A stretch of DNA of 64,000 nt, from positions 62,001 to 126,000 of the forward strand of contig NZ_JBQCKK010000002.1 of assembly GCF_051967035.1 (NCBI RefSeq). Direction: 5' to 3'. Both the position numbers and the translations under genes were made by a program. The notes beneath the pieces were generated by a model. It worked only from the letters and a program-made list of their open reading frames with translations. It was not told the origin of the DNA and did not search any database. Positions 1 to 8,311 of the stretch are shown here, piece by piece (the stretch's first letter is position 1; every line of letters starts with the position of its first letter). Origin of the DNA: Brevibacillus sp051967035. GTDB taxonomy: Bacteria > Bacillota > Bacilli > Brevibacillales > Brevibacillaceae.

Positions 1-2
1 GG

Positions 3-1274
3 CAGCAGGACGAGCTGGAATTGTTGCAGCGCTCCGTGCTTTTGGCGGACGAACCGGAGCGTCATGTCATCGTCTACAACCAGGAAGAGCGGGTTGTGTA
101 CGCGAGTGCGGCCATACGCAAGCAAATCGCTGGCTGGTCGGGACGGACGCGGCGCGAGCTGGCTGAATACGGGCTGATGGAGGTCAGGCAAGCCCCGGTG
201 TTTTCCGGGCGTCATCACGGGCTGATCGGCTGGGTTGTCGATCTGGTCTCTGGCGGCACGCGAACCCCGCGCATTTTTCTCAACAGCGGTCCCGCGTTTC
301 GGTTCAAAGGCGAGGCGGGAACCAGCGCGGCTTTTGCCCGGGTGCTGCGGGAGCTGGAGCGAATCGCGCCTACGGACGGCAATGTCGTGATCTACGGCGA
401 GAGCGGCACGGGAAAGGAGCTGGTGGCGCAAGCGATTCACGACAACAGCCCGCGCCGGGAGGGGCCGTTTGTCGCCGTCAACTGCGGGGCAATCCCGCGC
501 GAACTGATGGAAAGCGAGCTGTTTGGCTACGTCGAGGGCGCCTTCACCGGAGCGCGTCGCCGCGGGTACAAGGGGAAACTCGCCCAGGCCAACGGGGGCA
601 CGCTGTTTCTCGATGAGATCGGGGAAATTCCCGTGGCGATGCAGGTAGCTTTGCTGCGCGTTCTTCAGGAGCGAACGGTCACGCCGATTGGCAGTACGGA
701 AGAACAGTCGCTGGATATTCGCGTCATCGCGGCTACACATCGCAATTTGCGCCAGCAGGTGAACGAAGGCAGCTTTCGCGAGGATTTGTACTATCGGCTG
801 CATGTGCTTCCCGTCTTGCTGCCGCCGCTGCGTTCGCGCAAGGAGGACATTCCGTTGCTCATTCGGCATTATTGCCGCAAAAATGGCTATGTCGAGCCGG
901 AGTTGCCGGAGACTTTGCAAAAAGAGCTGATGGCCTACGACTGGCCGGGAAACATTCGCGAGCTGTACAACGTGGTGGAACGTCTCCGGGTGATTCCCAG
1001 AGAGGATTGGAAGCGCTTTCTGTCCGGGTTGATTCAGCCCGAGCCGGACCGAGTGTTGGAGCAACCAAGCGCAGATGGAAGCCGGAACGCCGGTCAAGCG
1101 GCCAGCGAGCCTGCTTTTTATGAACCGGACTCCTTGCGCTATCGCGAACAACTGGAACGGCAGACGATCGTCCAGGCGCTGGAAAAGAGCGGCGGCAGCG
1201 CATCCGTGGCGGCCGAGCTGCTCGGCATTCCCCGCAGTACCTTTTACCGCAAGCTGAAAAAGTATCGGCTCTGA
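3..1274 (+). CDS. acoR: Sigma-54-dependent activator, AcoR-like (5' end outside window)
   Basis: This is an enhancer-binding protein expected to switch on the acetoin operon starting at 2425. The reading frame is open to the left edge, so the N-terminus is missing; a TTG at 21 is not a convincing start. The visible part has a short sensory stretch of about 90 residues, then an AAA+ sigma-54 interaction domain with Walker A GESGTGKE (near 397-420), the diagnostic GAFTGA loop (near 538-555) and a Walker B-like LFLDEIGE. It ends in a Fis-type helix-turn-helix (ASVAAELLGIPRSTFYRKL). AcoR proteins of Bacillus are about 600 residues with an N-terminal GAF domain, so roughly one third is probably outside. 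The AcoR assignment rests on the neighbouring aco genes and the sigma-54 promoter at 2343; the domain architecture alone would fit many activators. Confidence 0.88.
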   Translation, partial: QQDELELLQRSVLLADEPERHVIVYNQEERVVYASAAIRKQIAGWSGRTRRELAEYGLMEVRQAPVFSGRHHGLIGWVVDLVSGGTRTPRIFLNSGPAFRFKGEAGTSAAFARVLRELERIAPTDGNVVIYGESGTGKELVAQAIHDNSPRREGPFVAVNCGAIPRELMESELFGYVEGAFTGARRRGYKGKLAQANGGTLFLDEIGEIPVAMQVALLRVLQERTVTPIGSTEEQSLDIRVIAATHRNLRQQVNEGSFREDLYYRLHVLPVLLPPLRSRKEDIPLLIRHYCRKNGYVEPELPETLQKELMAYDWPGNIRELYNVVERLRVIPREDWKRFLSGLIQPEPDRVLEQPSADGSRNAGQAASEPAFYEPDSLRYREQLERQTIVQALEKSGGSASVAAELLGIPRSTFYRKLKKYRL

Positions 1275-1311
1275 GTCTCTGACGACGAAAACAACAGGGA
1301 GGAACGCACGC

Positions 1312-2145
1312 ATGCAACCAACATGGCGACAAACGGCTGTGCAGCTGCTCGATACGACCTCCCGGATGCACACGGGGGAAGTGCTTGTCCCGTTTGGCAT
1401 CGCCGAAGCGTACGCCCGCCTGTGTGCAAAGGGCGAAAGGACCGCGCCACTGGTTAACCTCTGGCGACATGAAAAAGCGGTGGTGCTGGGTTCGCGAGAC
1501 GCCAAGCTGCCGCAGGCGGCAAAGGCTGTCCGCGAGCTGGAGGCAAAAGGATATCGCACGGCTGTCCGCCAATCGGGGGGAGCAGCCGTTCCGCTTGCTC
1601 CGGGCGTGGTCAACCTGTCGCTGGTGCTGCCTGTCGGAGCTTACGACTTGAACCCCGAGCCGTTTTTCGTGCAAATGGTCGAGCTGATTCGCGCAGCTTT
1701 GGGCACCGACGGAAAACGCATGCGCAGCGGGGAGGTGGCAGGCTCCTATTGTCCGGGGACGTATGACCTTGCCATCGACGGCTATAAATTTTGCGGGATT
1801 GCCCAGCGGCGTTTGACGCGCGCCGTTTCCGTGCAGGCATTCATCAATGCCGAGGGCTGCGGGCGCATGTACGGAGAGATTGTCCAGTCCTTTTACGAGA
1901 CGGCTGCCCAAGGAGCGTTTGCCGAACAATATCCGCAGGTGCAGCCTGAACGGATGGCAAGCCTGTCCGAGCTGGGCGTGCCAGGAGGAGCAGCAGGGAT
2001 GGCCGCACGAATACACGAGGTGCTACATACACAGGCAGAAGCATCCCTGACGCTAATGGATGTCTGCCCGCCATGGCTTGCCCGGGAGGCAGAGACTGCG
2101 CTCCATACGTTAAAACAAAGGCAGCGTCATCTGGTCGGTTCTTGA
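1312..2145 (+). CDS. Octanoyl/lipoyl-protein amidotransferase, LipL-like
   Basis: A 277-residue member of the biotin/lipoate ligase fold (BPL/LplA/LipB). The segment EVAGSYCPGTYDLAIDGYKFCGIAQRR is broken here by design into motifs: SYCPG carries Cys147, which aligns with the acyl-accepting Cys of Bacillus LipL, and DGYKFCGIAQRR is the family's substrate-lysine region. LipL moves octanoyl or lipoyl groups from GcvH to E2 subunits. Position between the activator and acoABCL suggests it modifies the AcoC lipoyl domain, which is inference. Start ATG follows GGGAGGAACGC. It lies 37 bp after the activator, so those two genes are probably cotranscribed, while acoABCL has its own promoter. A classical lipoate-protein ligase is the alternative, but LplA enzymes are longer and lack this Cys motif. 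Confidence 0.8.
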   Translation: MQPTWRQTAVQLLDTTSRMHTGEVLVPFGIAEAYARLCAKGERTAPLVNLWRHEKAVVLGSRDAKLPQAAKAVRELEAKGYRTAVRQSGGAAVPLAPGVVNLSLVLPVGAYDLNPEPFFVQMVELIRAALGTDGKRMRSGEVAGSYCPGTYDLAIDGYKFCGIAQRRLTRAVSVQAFINAEGCGRMYGEIVQSFYETAAQGAFAEQYPQVQPERMASLSELGVPGGAAGMAARIHEVLHTQAEASLTLMDVCPPWLAREAETALHTLKQRQRHLVGS

Positions 2146-2205
2146 GAACCGGCTTATTTTATTTTCGCGCTGACCAGGCCGGGCCAGAAGCAGGAGCAGG
2201 CGCGG

Positions 2206-2291
2206 TTCTCCGTGAGAAAACGAGAAAAAATGAGACAAAATGGGACGGCGTCTCCGTTTGTCTCACCAGAGAAGGACGTGTCTCAGTGAGA
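2206..2291 (+). promoter_or_regulatory. Upstream activator sites for the aco operon
   Basis: Three dyads share a GAGA/TCTC core. They are TTCTC-N3-GAGAA at 2206-2218, TGAGACAAA/TTTGTCTCA arms at 2231-2239 and 2257-2265, and TCTCAGTGAGA at 2281-2291. They end 51 bp upstream of the -24 element, a usual distance for sigma-54 enhancer sites. The AcoR-like protein is the likely ligand by proximity. Confidence 0.6.
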
Positions 2292-2342
2292 ATCGTCGGA
2301 ATAGTGGCGCAGATACACGCTTTTGGCGGACAAGCCCCAGAC

Positions 2343-2358
2343 TGGCACAAGGATTGCA
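2343..2358 (+). promoter_or_regulatory. Sigma-54 (-24/-12) promoter of acoABCL
   Basis: TGGCAC-N5-TTGCA is a full match to the sigma-54 consensus, with GG at 2344-2345 and GC at 2356-2357, exactly 12 bp apart. It sits 67 bp before the acoA ATG and inside the longer open frame of acoA, which shows that the upstream in-frame start codon is not used. Confidence 0.92.
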
Positions 2359-2424
2359 CATAGAAAAGGGCAAGAGCGATCGACCGGTCGTTCCAGACAA
2401 GTCACGACGGAGGAGGCGTATCTG

Positions 2425-3417
2425 ATGAAAGGAATCCAGGCGGAAAAACAGGTGCTGTCCCGTGAACAGGCGAAGTGGATGTACCGCAAAATGCTGGAGA
2501 TTCGCAAATTCGAGGACGCGGTTCACGTGTTGTTCGGACAGGGCAAGCTGCCAGGCTTTGTCCACTTGTATGCGGGAGAAGAGGCGATTGCGGTTGGGCT
2601 GGGCGTACATTTGAACCAGCAGGACAGCATTACCAGCACGCACCGTGGTCACGGCCACTGCATTGCCAAGGAATGCGACTTGAATGGAATGATGGCGGAG
2701 ATTTACGGCAAGGCGACAGGGCTGTGCAAAGGCAAGGGCGGCTCGATGCACATCGCGGACCTGAACAAAGGCATGCTGGGGGCAAACGGCATTGTCGGAG
2801 GCGGATTCCCGCTGGCGTGCGGCTCGGCGTTGACAGCCAAGCTGAAAAGGACCAATGCGGTCAGCGTATGTTTCTTTGGAGATGGCGCAAACAACCAGGG
2901 AACCTTCCACGAGGGCTTGAATCTGGCGGCGATCTGGAAGCTGCCTGTCGTGTTTGTGGCTGAGAACAACGGGTACGCAGAGGCGACGCCGTTCACATAC
3001 GCTTCCAGCTGCACACATATCGCCGATCGTGCAAACGGTTACAATATGCCGGGCGTGCGAGTGGACGGCAAAGACGTGCTCGCTGTTTACCGGGCGGCGG
3101 AGGAAGCAGTAGCCCGTGCGCGGCGCGGCGAAGGCCCTACGCTGATCGAATGTGTGACCTACCGCAACTACGGGCATTTCGAAGGGGATGCGCAGAAATA
3201 CAAAAAAGAGAGCGACAAAGAGGAGCATCTGAACGAAAAGGATGCGATCGCGACGTTCCGTAAACATTTGTCGGCATCGCAGACGCTTGCAGACACGGAG
3301 CTGACGGAAATCGAGCAGTCTGTGGAAGCGGCGATCCAGGAGGCAATCCGCTTTGCCGAGGAAAGCCCGTATCCGAATGCCGATGAGCTGCTGACTGACG
3401 TGTACGTGTCGTACTAA
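2425..3417 (+). CDS. acoA: Acetoin dehydrogenase E1 component, alpha subunit
   Basis: TPP-dependent E1 alpha of the acetoin dehydrogenase complex, which cleaves acetoin to acetaldehyde and acetyl-CoA with NAD reduction. The 330-residue protein has the TPP motif (FFGDGANNQGTFHEGLN, near residues 151-167) and the E1 alpha signatures THRGHGHCIAKECD, KGKGGSMHIAD and YRNYGHFEGD. The ATG at 2425 follows GGAGGAGGCG; an in-frame ATG at 2323 lies upstream of the sigma-54 promoter and cannot be the start. First gene of the acoABCL operon. Branched-chain or pyruvate E1 alpha are related alternatives, but length, gene order and the sigma-54 activator all favour acetoin. Confidence 0.93.
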   Translation: MKGIQAEKQVLSREQAKWMYRKMLEIRKFEDAVHVLFGQGKLPGFVHLYAGEEAIAVGLGVHLNQQDSITSTHRGHGHCIAKECDLNGMMAEIYGKATGLCKGKGGSMHIADLNKGMLGANGIVGGGFPLACGSALTAKLKRTNAVSVCFFGDGANNQGTFHEGLNLAAIWKLPVVFVAENNGYAEATPFTYASSCTHIADRANGYNMPGVRVDGKDVLAVYRAAEEAVARARRGEGPTLIECVTYRNYGHFEGDAQKYKKESDKEEHLNEKDAIATFRKHLSASQTLADTELTEIEQSVEAAIQEAIRFAEESPYPNADELLTDVYVSY

Positions 3418-3434
3418 GAGAGGGGGATGGGGAC

Positions 3435-4472
3435 ATGACGAGAAAAATCAGTTTTTCTGCTGCTGTAAACGAAGCGATGAAGCTGGCGATGAGAGCCGAT
3501 GAGAACGTGATTTTGCTGGGGGAGGATGTGGCAGGCGGCGCGCAGGTGGATCATTTGCAGGACGATGAAGCGTGGGGCGGCGTGCTGGGTGTAACCAAAG
3601 GGCTTGTGCAGGAATTTGGCCGCGACCGCGTGCTGGATACGCCGATCACCGAAGCAGGCTACATCGGGGCCGCGATGGCGGCTGCGGCAACCGGAATGAG
3701 ACCGATTGCCGAACTGATGTTCAACGATTTTATCGGCAGTTGCCTCGACATGGTGATGAATCAGGGAGCGAAATTCCGCTATATGTTCGGCGGCAAGGCG
3801 CAGGTGCCGATCACGATTCGTACCATGCACGGCGCCGGATTCCGGGCGGCGGCCCAGCACTCGCAGAGTCTGTACGCCATGTTCACGCACATCCCGGGCA
3901 TCAAGGTAGTGGTGCCGTCTACACCGTACGAGGCAAAAGGCTTGCTGCTTGCCGCCATCGAGGACAACGACCCGGTCATTTTCTTCGAGGACAAGACGCT
4001 GTACAACACGACGGGAGAAGTTCCGGAAGGTTACTACACGATTCCGCTGGGGGTAGCCGACATCAAGCGGGCAGGCAGCGACCTGACGATTGTCGCGATC
4101 GGCAAGCAGGTGCAGACAGCGCTTGCGGCAGCCGACCAATTGGCGAAAAAAGGAATCGAGGTCGAGGTAGTCGATCCGCGTTCGCTGTCGCCGCTGGATG
4201 AGGATACGATTTTGGCTTCCGTGGCGAAAACGAATCGTCTGATCGTGATTGACGAGGCGAATCCGCGTTGCAGCATCGCTACCGATATCGCCGCCCTTGT
4301 GGCGGATAAAGGCTTCGATACGCTGGATGCGCCGATCAAGCGGATTACAGCGCCGCATACCCCTGTTCCGTTTTCCCCGGTGCTGGAGGACCTGTATTTG
4401 CCATCACCGCAGAAGGTCATTCAGGTCGTGTCGGAAATGATCGGGGACGCTTCGATTACCGCCGTTTCCTGA
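3435..4472 (+). CDS. acoB: Acetoin dehydrogenase E1 component, beta subunit
   Basis: A 345-residue transketolase-type E1 beta subunit that completes the thiamine site with AcoA. The Pyr domain shows ILLGEDVAGGAQ and the invariant DTPITEAGYIGAAMAAAATGMRPI (broken motif: DTPITE then GYIGAA). The C-terminal transketolase domain contains VVDPRSLSPLDEDTI and ends with HTPVPFSPVLEDLYLP. It starts 17 bp after acoA behind GAGGGGGATGGGGAC, giving tight translational linkage. The gap to acoC is 98 bp and holds a hairpin with a U-tract. Confidence 0.93.
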   Translation: MTRKISFSAAVNEAMKLAMRADENVILLGEDVAGGAQVDHLQDDEAWGGVLGVTKGLVQEFGRDRVLDTPITEAGYIGAAMAAAATGMRPIAELMFNDFIGSCLDMVMNQGAKFRYMFGGKAQVPITIRTMHGAGFRAAAQHSQSLYAMFTHIPGIKVVVPSTPYEAKGLLLAAIEDNDPVIFFEDKTLYNTTGEVPEGYYTIPLGVADIKRAGSDLTIVAIGKQVQTALAAADQLAKKGIEVEVVDPRSLSPLDEDTILASVAKTNRLIVIDEANPRCSIATDIAALVADKGFDTLDAPIKRITAPHTPVPFSPVLEDLYLPSPQKVIQVVSEMIGDASITAVS

Positions 4473-4483
4473 TCGACTGGGCA

Positions 4484-4524
4484 GCACCCGGCTGTCGGCA
4501 ACGAGCAAATGCCGGGTGCTTTTT
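4484..4524 (+). terminator. Intra-operon terminator-like hairpin between acoB and acoC
   Basis: GCACCCGGC (4484-4492) pairs perfectly with GCCGGGTGC (4511-4519), followed by TTTTTC. It has the form of a rho-independent terminator but lies inside the aco operon, so it may lower expression of acoC and acoL relative to the E1 genes or act as an mRNA processing barrier. Confidence 0.75.
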
Positions 4525-4570
4525 CGGCTGAACACAAGCGCATAGGCAAGGCAGGAGAGGAGAGAGCGAA

Positions 4571-5881
4571 ATGGCAGAAAATATCATCATGCCCAAGCTG
4601 GGAATGGCAATGGTGGAAGGAACGGTTATCGCCTGGAAGAAGCGCGAGGGAGAGGCGGTAAAAAAGGGCGAAGGCATCGTCGACATCAGCTCGGAAAAAA
4701 TTGAAATGGAAGTAGAGGCCGCTACAGATGGCGTGCTGTTAAAAATCGAGGTGCCCGAGGGCGGCGTGGTCCCCTATGGCACGGTGCTGGGGGTGATCGG
4801 ACAGCCAGGAGAGCAGGTAGGCACGGCCTCTGCCGCCGTGTCGGTCAACGCGACTGCCGAGTCGGCCGCTGCGCTGGCGGTTGCGGATGAGCAGCGGACA
4901 AAAGCAGGAGAGCCAGCGGCAACAACGGCAACTGCCGTACTGGACCGTCCGCGGGAAGGCATCAAAATCTCCCCGGTGGCACGTAAAATGGCGGAGGAAG
5001 CGGGCATTGACTACACCAGGCTGACGGGCACAGGGCCGCAGGGCCGGATTACCAAGGAAGACGTGGAGCGCGTCATTCAGGCTGGCGGACAAAAAGCGCT
5101 GAATGAAGTGGCACAAGATGCCGGAGCGCAGAAGAGCGCTGCACCTGTTGCGGAGGGCAGCGGTCGGGCGGTCTCCACCGTCTCCGAAAAGCAGCCCGAG
5201 CGCATTCCTGTCTCCGGCATGCGCAAAGTCATCGCCGAGCGGATGCATCAGAGCTTATTGCAAAGCGCCCAACTGACGATCACGATGCAGGCGGACATCA
5301 CCGAGCTTTTGCAGCTGAAGGAAAAGCTCTCGTCAGAAATGGAGCGCCGCTATCAGCTCAAGCTGTCCGTTACCGATTGGATTGCCAGGGCAGTCGTTCT
5401 GTCGCTTTTGCGGCACAAGCAGATGAACAGCGCGTATGTGGGAGACCGGATCGAGCTGTACGAAGAGGTTCATCTGGGAATCGCCGTCGCGCTGGAAAAA
5501 GGTCTGGTCGTCCCCGTCATTCGCCAGGCCGAGCATAAGACGCTGGCCGAGCTGTCCAGCGAACTGAAATCCGTCAGCGCCCGGGCCAAACAAAATCAGC
5601 TGGCGCCGGAAGAAATGAAAGGCTCTACCTTCACGATCACCAATCTGGGCAGCTATGGCGTGGACACCTTTACGCCTGTGTTGAATCCGCCGGAAGCCGG
5701 GATATTGGGCGTCGGAGCGGCGAAAGACACGCCTGTATTCGTCGGCGACGAGCTGAAGCGCCGCACGCTGTTGCCGCTCTCCCTGACGTTTGACCACAGG
5801 GTGCTTGACGGCGCTCCGGCTGCGGCGTTTTTGGCGACAGTCCGGTCTTACCTGGAAGAACCGCACAGCCTGCTGGTCTAG
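4571..5881 (+). CDS. acoC: Acetoin dehydrogenase E2, dihydrolipoamide acetyltransferase
   Basis: The 436-residue core acyltransferase of the complex. Residues 1-80 form a lipoyl domain with the modified lysine K43 in SSEKIEME. A Thr/Ala-rich linker follows, then a peripheral subunit-binding domain (ISPVARKMAEEAGID...GRITKEDV, about 136-175). The catalytic domain begins near RIPVSGMRKVIAERM and ends with the active-site motif TFDHRVLDGAPAAAFL. AcoC of Bacillus has the same domain order and a similar length. Start ATG lies behind GGAGAGGAGAGAGCGA. The LipL-like protein at 1312 is the likely modifier of K43. The overall family could also be a pyruvate E2, but the operon supports acetoin. Confidence 0.93.
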   Translation: MAENIIMPKLGMAMVEGTVIAWKKREGEAVKKGEGIVDISSEKIEMEVEAATDGVLLKIEVPEGGVVPYGTVLGVIGQPGEQVGTASAAVSVNATAESAAALAVADEQRTKAGEPAATTATAVLDRPREGIKISPVARKMAEEAGIDYTRLTGTGPQGRITKEDVERVIQAGGQKALNEVAQDAGAQKSAAPVAEGSGRAVSTVSEKQPERIPVSGMRKVIAERMHQSLLQSAQLTITMQADITELLQLKEKLSSEMERRYQLKLSVTDWIARAVVLSLLRHKQMNSAYVGDRIELYEEVHLGIAVALEKGLVVPVIRQAEHKTLAELSSELKSVSARAKQNQLAPEEMKGSTFTITNLGSYGVDTFTPVLNPPEAGILGVGAAKDTPVFVGDELKRRTLLPLSLTFDHRVLDGAPAAAFLATVRSYLEEPHSLLV

Positions 5882-5893
5882 GGAGGGAAGAGC

Positions 5894-7273
5894 ATGTACG
5901 ATATCGCGATTATCGGCGGCGGACCAGCGGGTTACGTGGCGGCGATCACGGCGGCGCGCGCCGGAAAGCAGGTGGTGCTGATCGAGCAGAAGGAACTGGG
6001 CGGCACCTGCCTGAACGAAGGCTGCATGCCGACCAAAGCGCTGCTGGAGTGCGCGGACACGTATCGTCAGGTACTGCACGCAGATCGCTTTGGCATCGAA
6101 GTTGCTGGTGACGGGGTGCGGGTACAGTGGGACAAAATCCACGCCTATAAACAGAGTGTGGTGCAAAAGCTGACAGGCGGCGTACAGTACCTGATGAAAC
6201 GCAACCAGGTGCAAGTGATGCGAGGGCGCGCCGCCTTTCAAAACGAGCGAGCCTTGCAGGTGGAAACGGCAGACGGTACGAGCAGCGTAGAGGCGGAGAA
6301 GTTTATTATAGCGACCGGGGCGGAGCCAATCGCCCTGCCGTTTGCTCCATTCGACGGAGAGTGGATTTTGAATAGCAGCCACTGCCTGCAATTGGAAAAG
6401 GCACCGCCCGTGCTGCTCATCGTGGGCGGAGGAGTGATTGGCTGCGAATTTGCTTCGGTGTACAGCAGAATGGGCAGCCAGGTCGTCATCGTGGAGATGG
6501 CCGAGCAATTGTTGCCCGGAGAAGACGCTGACATCGCGGTGTTTCTGGAGCGCGGCTTGAAGCAGGAGGGCGTGCAGCTGCATCTGGCAAGCCGTGTGGA
6601 GGCACTCGATCGGACGAACAGGCTGGCGCGTATCCGTACTCCGGAAGGCGTCAGGGAACTCACGGCAGATGCCGTCCTGGTCGCGATCGGAAGAAAGCCG
6701 CGGCTGGACGGACTTTTGCTAGAGCGGGCCGGGGTGCAAGCGACAGCGCGCGGGATCGAGGTAAACGAGCGCTTGCAGACGAGCCAGCCGCATATTTATG
6801 CCGCAGGGGATGCGCGCGGAACGATTCAGCTTGCCCACGTAGCTTTTCACGAAGGCGAGGTCGCTGCCCGCCAGGCGTGCGGCGAGGAAGCGATCCTCAA
6901 CCTGCGGGCTGTACCCCGCTGCATGTATACCTCCCCGGAGGTGGCTTCTGTCGGGCTGACAGAGCGACAGGCCAGAGAACGATACGAAGGGCTGCTCGTC
7001 GGCGAGTTTTCTTTTTCGGCCAACGGCAAGGCGATGATTGTGCAGGAAGCCGCAGGCAAAGTAAAAGTGCTGGTCGAGCCAACGTACCACGAGATCGTCG
7101 GCGTGACGCTGGTCGGCCCTCTGGCAACAGAGTTGATCGGGCAAGCCGCGCTGCTCCTGCATGCGGAAATGACAGCAGATGCGATGGAGAGCTTTATCGC
7201 CCCCCATCCTACGCTATCGGAAGTGCTGCTGGAGGCGGTTCGCGGCGCGTTGGGACATGCGATTCACGGATAA
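5894..7273 (+). CDS. acoL: Dihydrolipoamide dehydrogenase (E3) of the acetoin complex
   Basis: A 459-residue FAD flavoprotein that reoxidises the E2 lipoyl group with NAD. The N-terminal FAD-binding glycine motif is IIGGGPAGYVAA. The redox-active pair is Cys39/Cys44 in GGTCLNEGC. The NAD-binding fold shows VGGGVIGCEFASVYSRMG, the second FAD motif is IYAAGDARG, and the C-terminal catalytic dyad is in APHPTLSEVLLE. All hallmarks are intact and the length is normal. It begins 12 bp after acoC behind GGGAGGGAAGAGC and closes the operon. No clear terminator is visible in the 126 bp before the next gene. Confidence 0.92.
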   Translation: MYDIAIIGGGPAGYVAAITAARAGKQVVLIEQKELGGTCLNEGCMPTKALLECADTYRQVLHADRFGIEVAGDGVRVQWDKIHAYKQSVVQKLTGGVQYLMKRNQVQVMRGRAAFQNERALQVETADGTSSVEAEKFIIATGAEPIALPFAPFDGEWILNSSHCLQLEKAPPVLLIVGGGVIGCEFASVYSRMGSQVVIVEMAEQLLPGEDADIAVFLERGLKQEGVQLHLASRVEALDRTNRLARIRTPEGVRELTADAVLVAIGRKPRLDGLLLERAGVQATARGIEVNERLQTSQPHIYAAGDARGTIQLAHVAFHEGEVAARQACGEEAILNLRAVPRCMYTSPEVASVGLTERQARERYEGLLVGEFSFSANGKAMIVQEAAGKVKVLVEPTYHEIVGVTLVGPLATELIGQAALLLHAEMTADAMESFIAPHPTLSEVLLEAVRGALGHAIHG

Positions 7274-7399
7274 CGCTACAATCCGAGGAACGGCGGTTCA
7301 TGGCTGGGGTGTGGTTTCGTTCGGGATTTGGCAGCAGCCATGCATGAAAAGCCATCCTATGTTACAATGAGCCGAAATGGGATGGAGGTATAAAAAAAC

Positions 7400-7738
7400 A
7401 TGAGTACATTGCCAAACTGCCCCAAATGTCATTCCGCGTACACGTACGAGGATGGAAGCATGCTCATTTGTCCGGAATGCAGCTACGAGTGGACATTGCA
7501 GGCACAAGCCGAGGACAGCGGTGAAAAAGTAATCAAGGACGCCAACGGAAATGTCCTGCAAGACGGCGATACGGTCACGGTCATCAAAGACCTGAAAGTA
7601 AAAGGGAGTTCGATGGTCGTGAAAATCGGCACAAAGGTCAAAAACATTCGCCTGGTGGACGGCGACCACGATATCGATTGCAAGATCGACGGGTTGGGTG
7701 CGATGAAACTGAAATCAGCGTTCGTGAAAAAAGTGTAG
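7400..7738 (+). CDS. yjdM: YjdM/PhnA-family zinc-ribbon protein
   Basis: A 112-residue protein of the family once called alkylphosphonate utilisation PhnA and now usually YjdM. It has an N-terminal zinc ribbon (CPKCHSAYTY...ICPECSYEW, Cys pairs near residues 8-11 and 26-29). The conserved C-terminal domain contains VKDANGNVLQDGDTV and DHDIDCKIDG. The length matches the family. No phosphonate genes lie nearby and the biochemical role of the family is unsettled, so the old functional name should not be relied on. ATG is preceded by GGATGGAGGTATAAAAAA. A TACAAT at 7363-7368 is a possible -10 element but its -35 is poor. Confidence 0.85.
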   Translation: MSTLPNCPKCHSAYTYEDGSMLICPECSYEWTLQAQAEDSGEKVIKDANGNVLQDGDTVTVIKDLKVKGSSMVVKIGTKVKNIRLVDGDHDIDCKIDGLGAMKLKSAFVKKV

Positions 7739-7804
7739 AAGCGTCAGGCCAGCTTTCCGAGAGAAGCTGGCTTTCTAGCACCCATTATATAGAAAAGAAA
7801 CCGA

Positions 7805-7833
7805 TTGTTAATTTTCTGAATAGATGTTATATT
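7805..7833 (+). promoter_or_regulatory. Sigma-A promoter of the cobalamin riboswitch
   Basis: TTGTTA (7805-7810), a 17-bp spacer and TATATT (7828-7833) make a good vegetative promoter. It sits about 20 bp upstream of the riboswitch aptamer, so the riboswitch is probably transcribed. Confidence 0.7.
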
Positions 7834-7849
7834 CAGGGCAAACTAAATA

Positions 7850-8028
7850 CGTGTACAAACAGGTGCAGATAGCGTTATCTGCTTAAAAGGGAAGTACGGT
7901 TAGAATCCGACGCTGTCCCGCAACTGTAATTGGGAGCGATTCGAAGATGCCACTGTTTTCGCCAGCCGAAAATGGGAAGGTTCGAAAAGCGATGAACATA
8001 AGCCAGGAGACCTGCCTGTTTGAGCACA
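7850..8028 (+). ncRNA. Cobalamin (AdoCbl) riboswitch
   Basis: Class signatures occur in the right order. They are AGGTGC at the 5' arm, TTAAAAGGGAA, GGTTAGAATCC, the B12 box-type GCTGTCCCGCAACTGTA, and AAGCCAGGAGACCTGCC near the 3' end. CAGGTGC-side and CCTGCCTGTTTG-side arms can close P1. The aptamer looks intact. The usual cargo is B12 uptake or synthesis genes, but none follows here: the downstream DNA holds a short truncated frame, a terminator and a crotonase remnant. Confidence 0.93.
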
Positions 8029-8053
8029 ACATCAATACCTACGAGGATAGGGG

Positions 8054-8191
8054 GTGTTAAGTGCGAAATGGATGGGCGTGTTTTTGATTTTGACAATCGG
8101 CATGCTTATTTCGGTATTCATTCGCCTCTTAACAACTTCTGCAGAAGTTGTTTTTTTTGTGCGGATTTTCAGGAGGGTACGTGACGGATGA
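8054..8191 (+). pseudogene. Short hydrophobic frame after the riboswitch, probable gene fragment
   Basis: A GTG at 8054 with GAGG at 8043-8046 opens a 45-codon frame. It starts MLSAKWMGVFLILTIGM, which looks like the first membrane segment of a transporter. The frame then runs through the terminator hairpin at 8131 and stops at 8189-8191. Position directly after a cobalamin riboswitch suggests the remaining 5' tip of a deleted B12- or cobalt-related membrane protein gene. I do not recognise the family. It could also be a non-coding leader. Confidence 0.35.
8131..8158 (+). terminator. Rho-independent terminator after the riboswitch
   Basis: The perfect palindrome AACAACTT-CTGCAG-AAGTTGTT (8131-8152) is followed by eight Ts. 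It lies about 100 nt beyond the aptamer and could be the expression platform of the riboswitch or the terminator of the lost gene. Confidence 0.8.
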
Positions 8192-8311
8192 ATGACTTTA
8201 GGTTTGGGACAGTCGAGTATTGTACCAACGATTTTCAGACGTGCATAATGAACAACTTGACGATAGAGAATCCGAGCGTGATCAAAGCCCATTACACGAA
8301 ATGAAAGGGCG

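Noticed and set aside
2323..2424. N-terminal extension of AcoA
   Set aside because: The added codons contain the sigma-54 promoter, so they cannot be in the mRNA.
8188..8304. A 38-codon frame overlapping the previous one by ATGA
   Set aside because: The sequence shows no family features and runs into the crotonase remnant. The overlap looks like chance.
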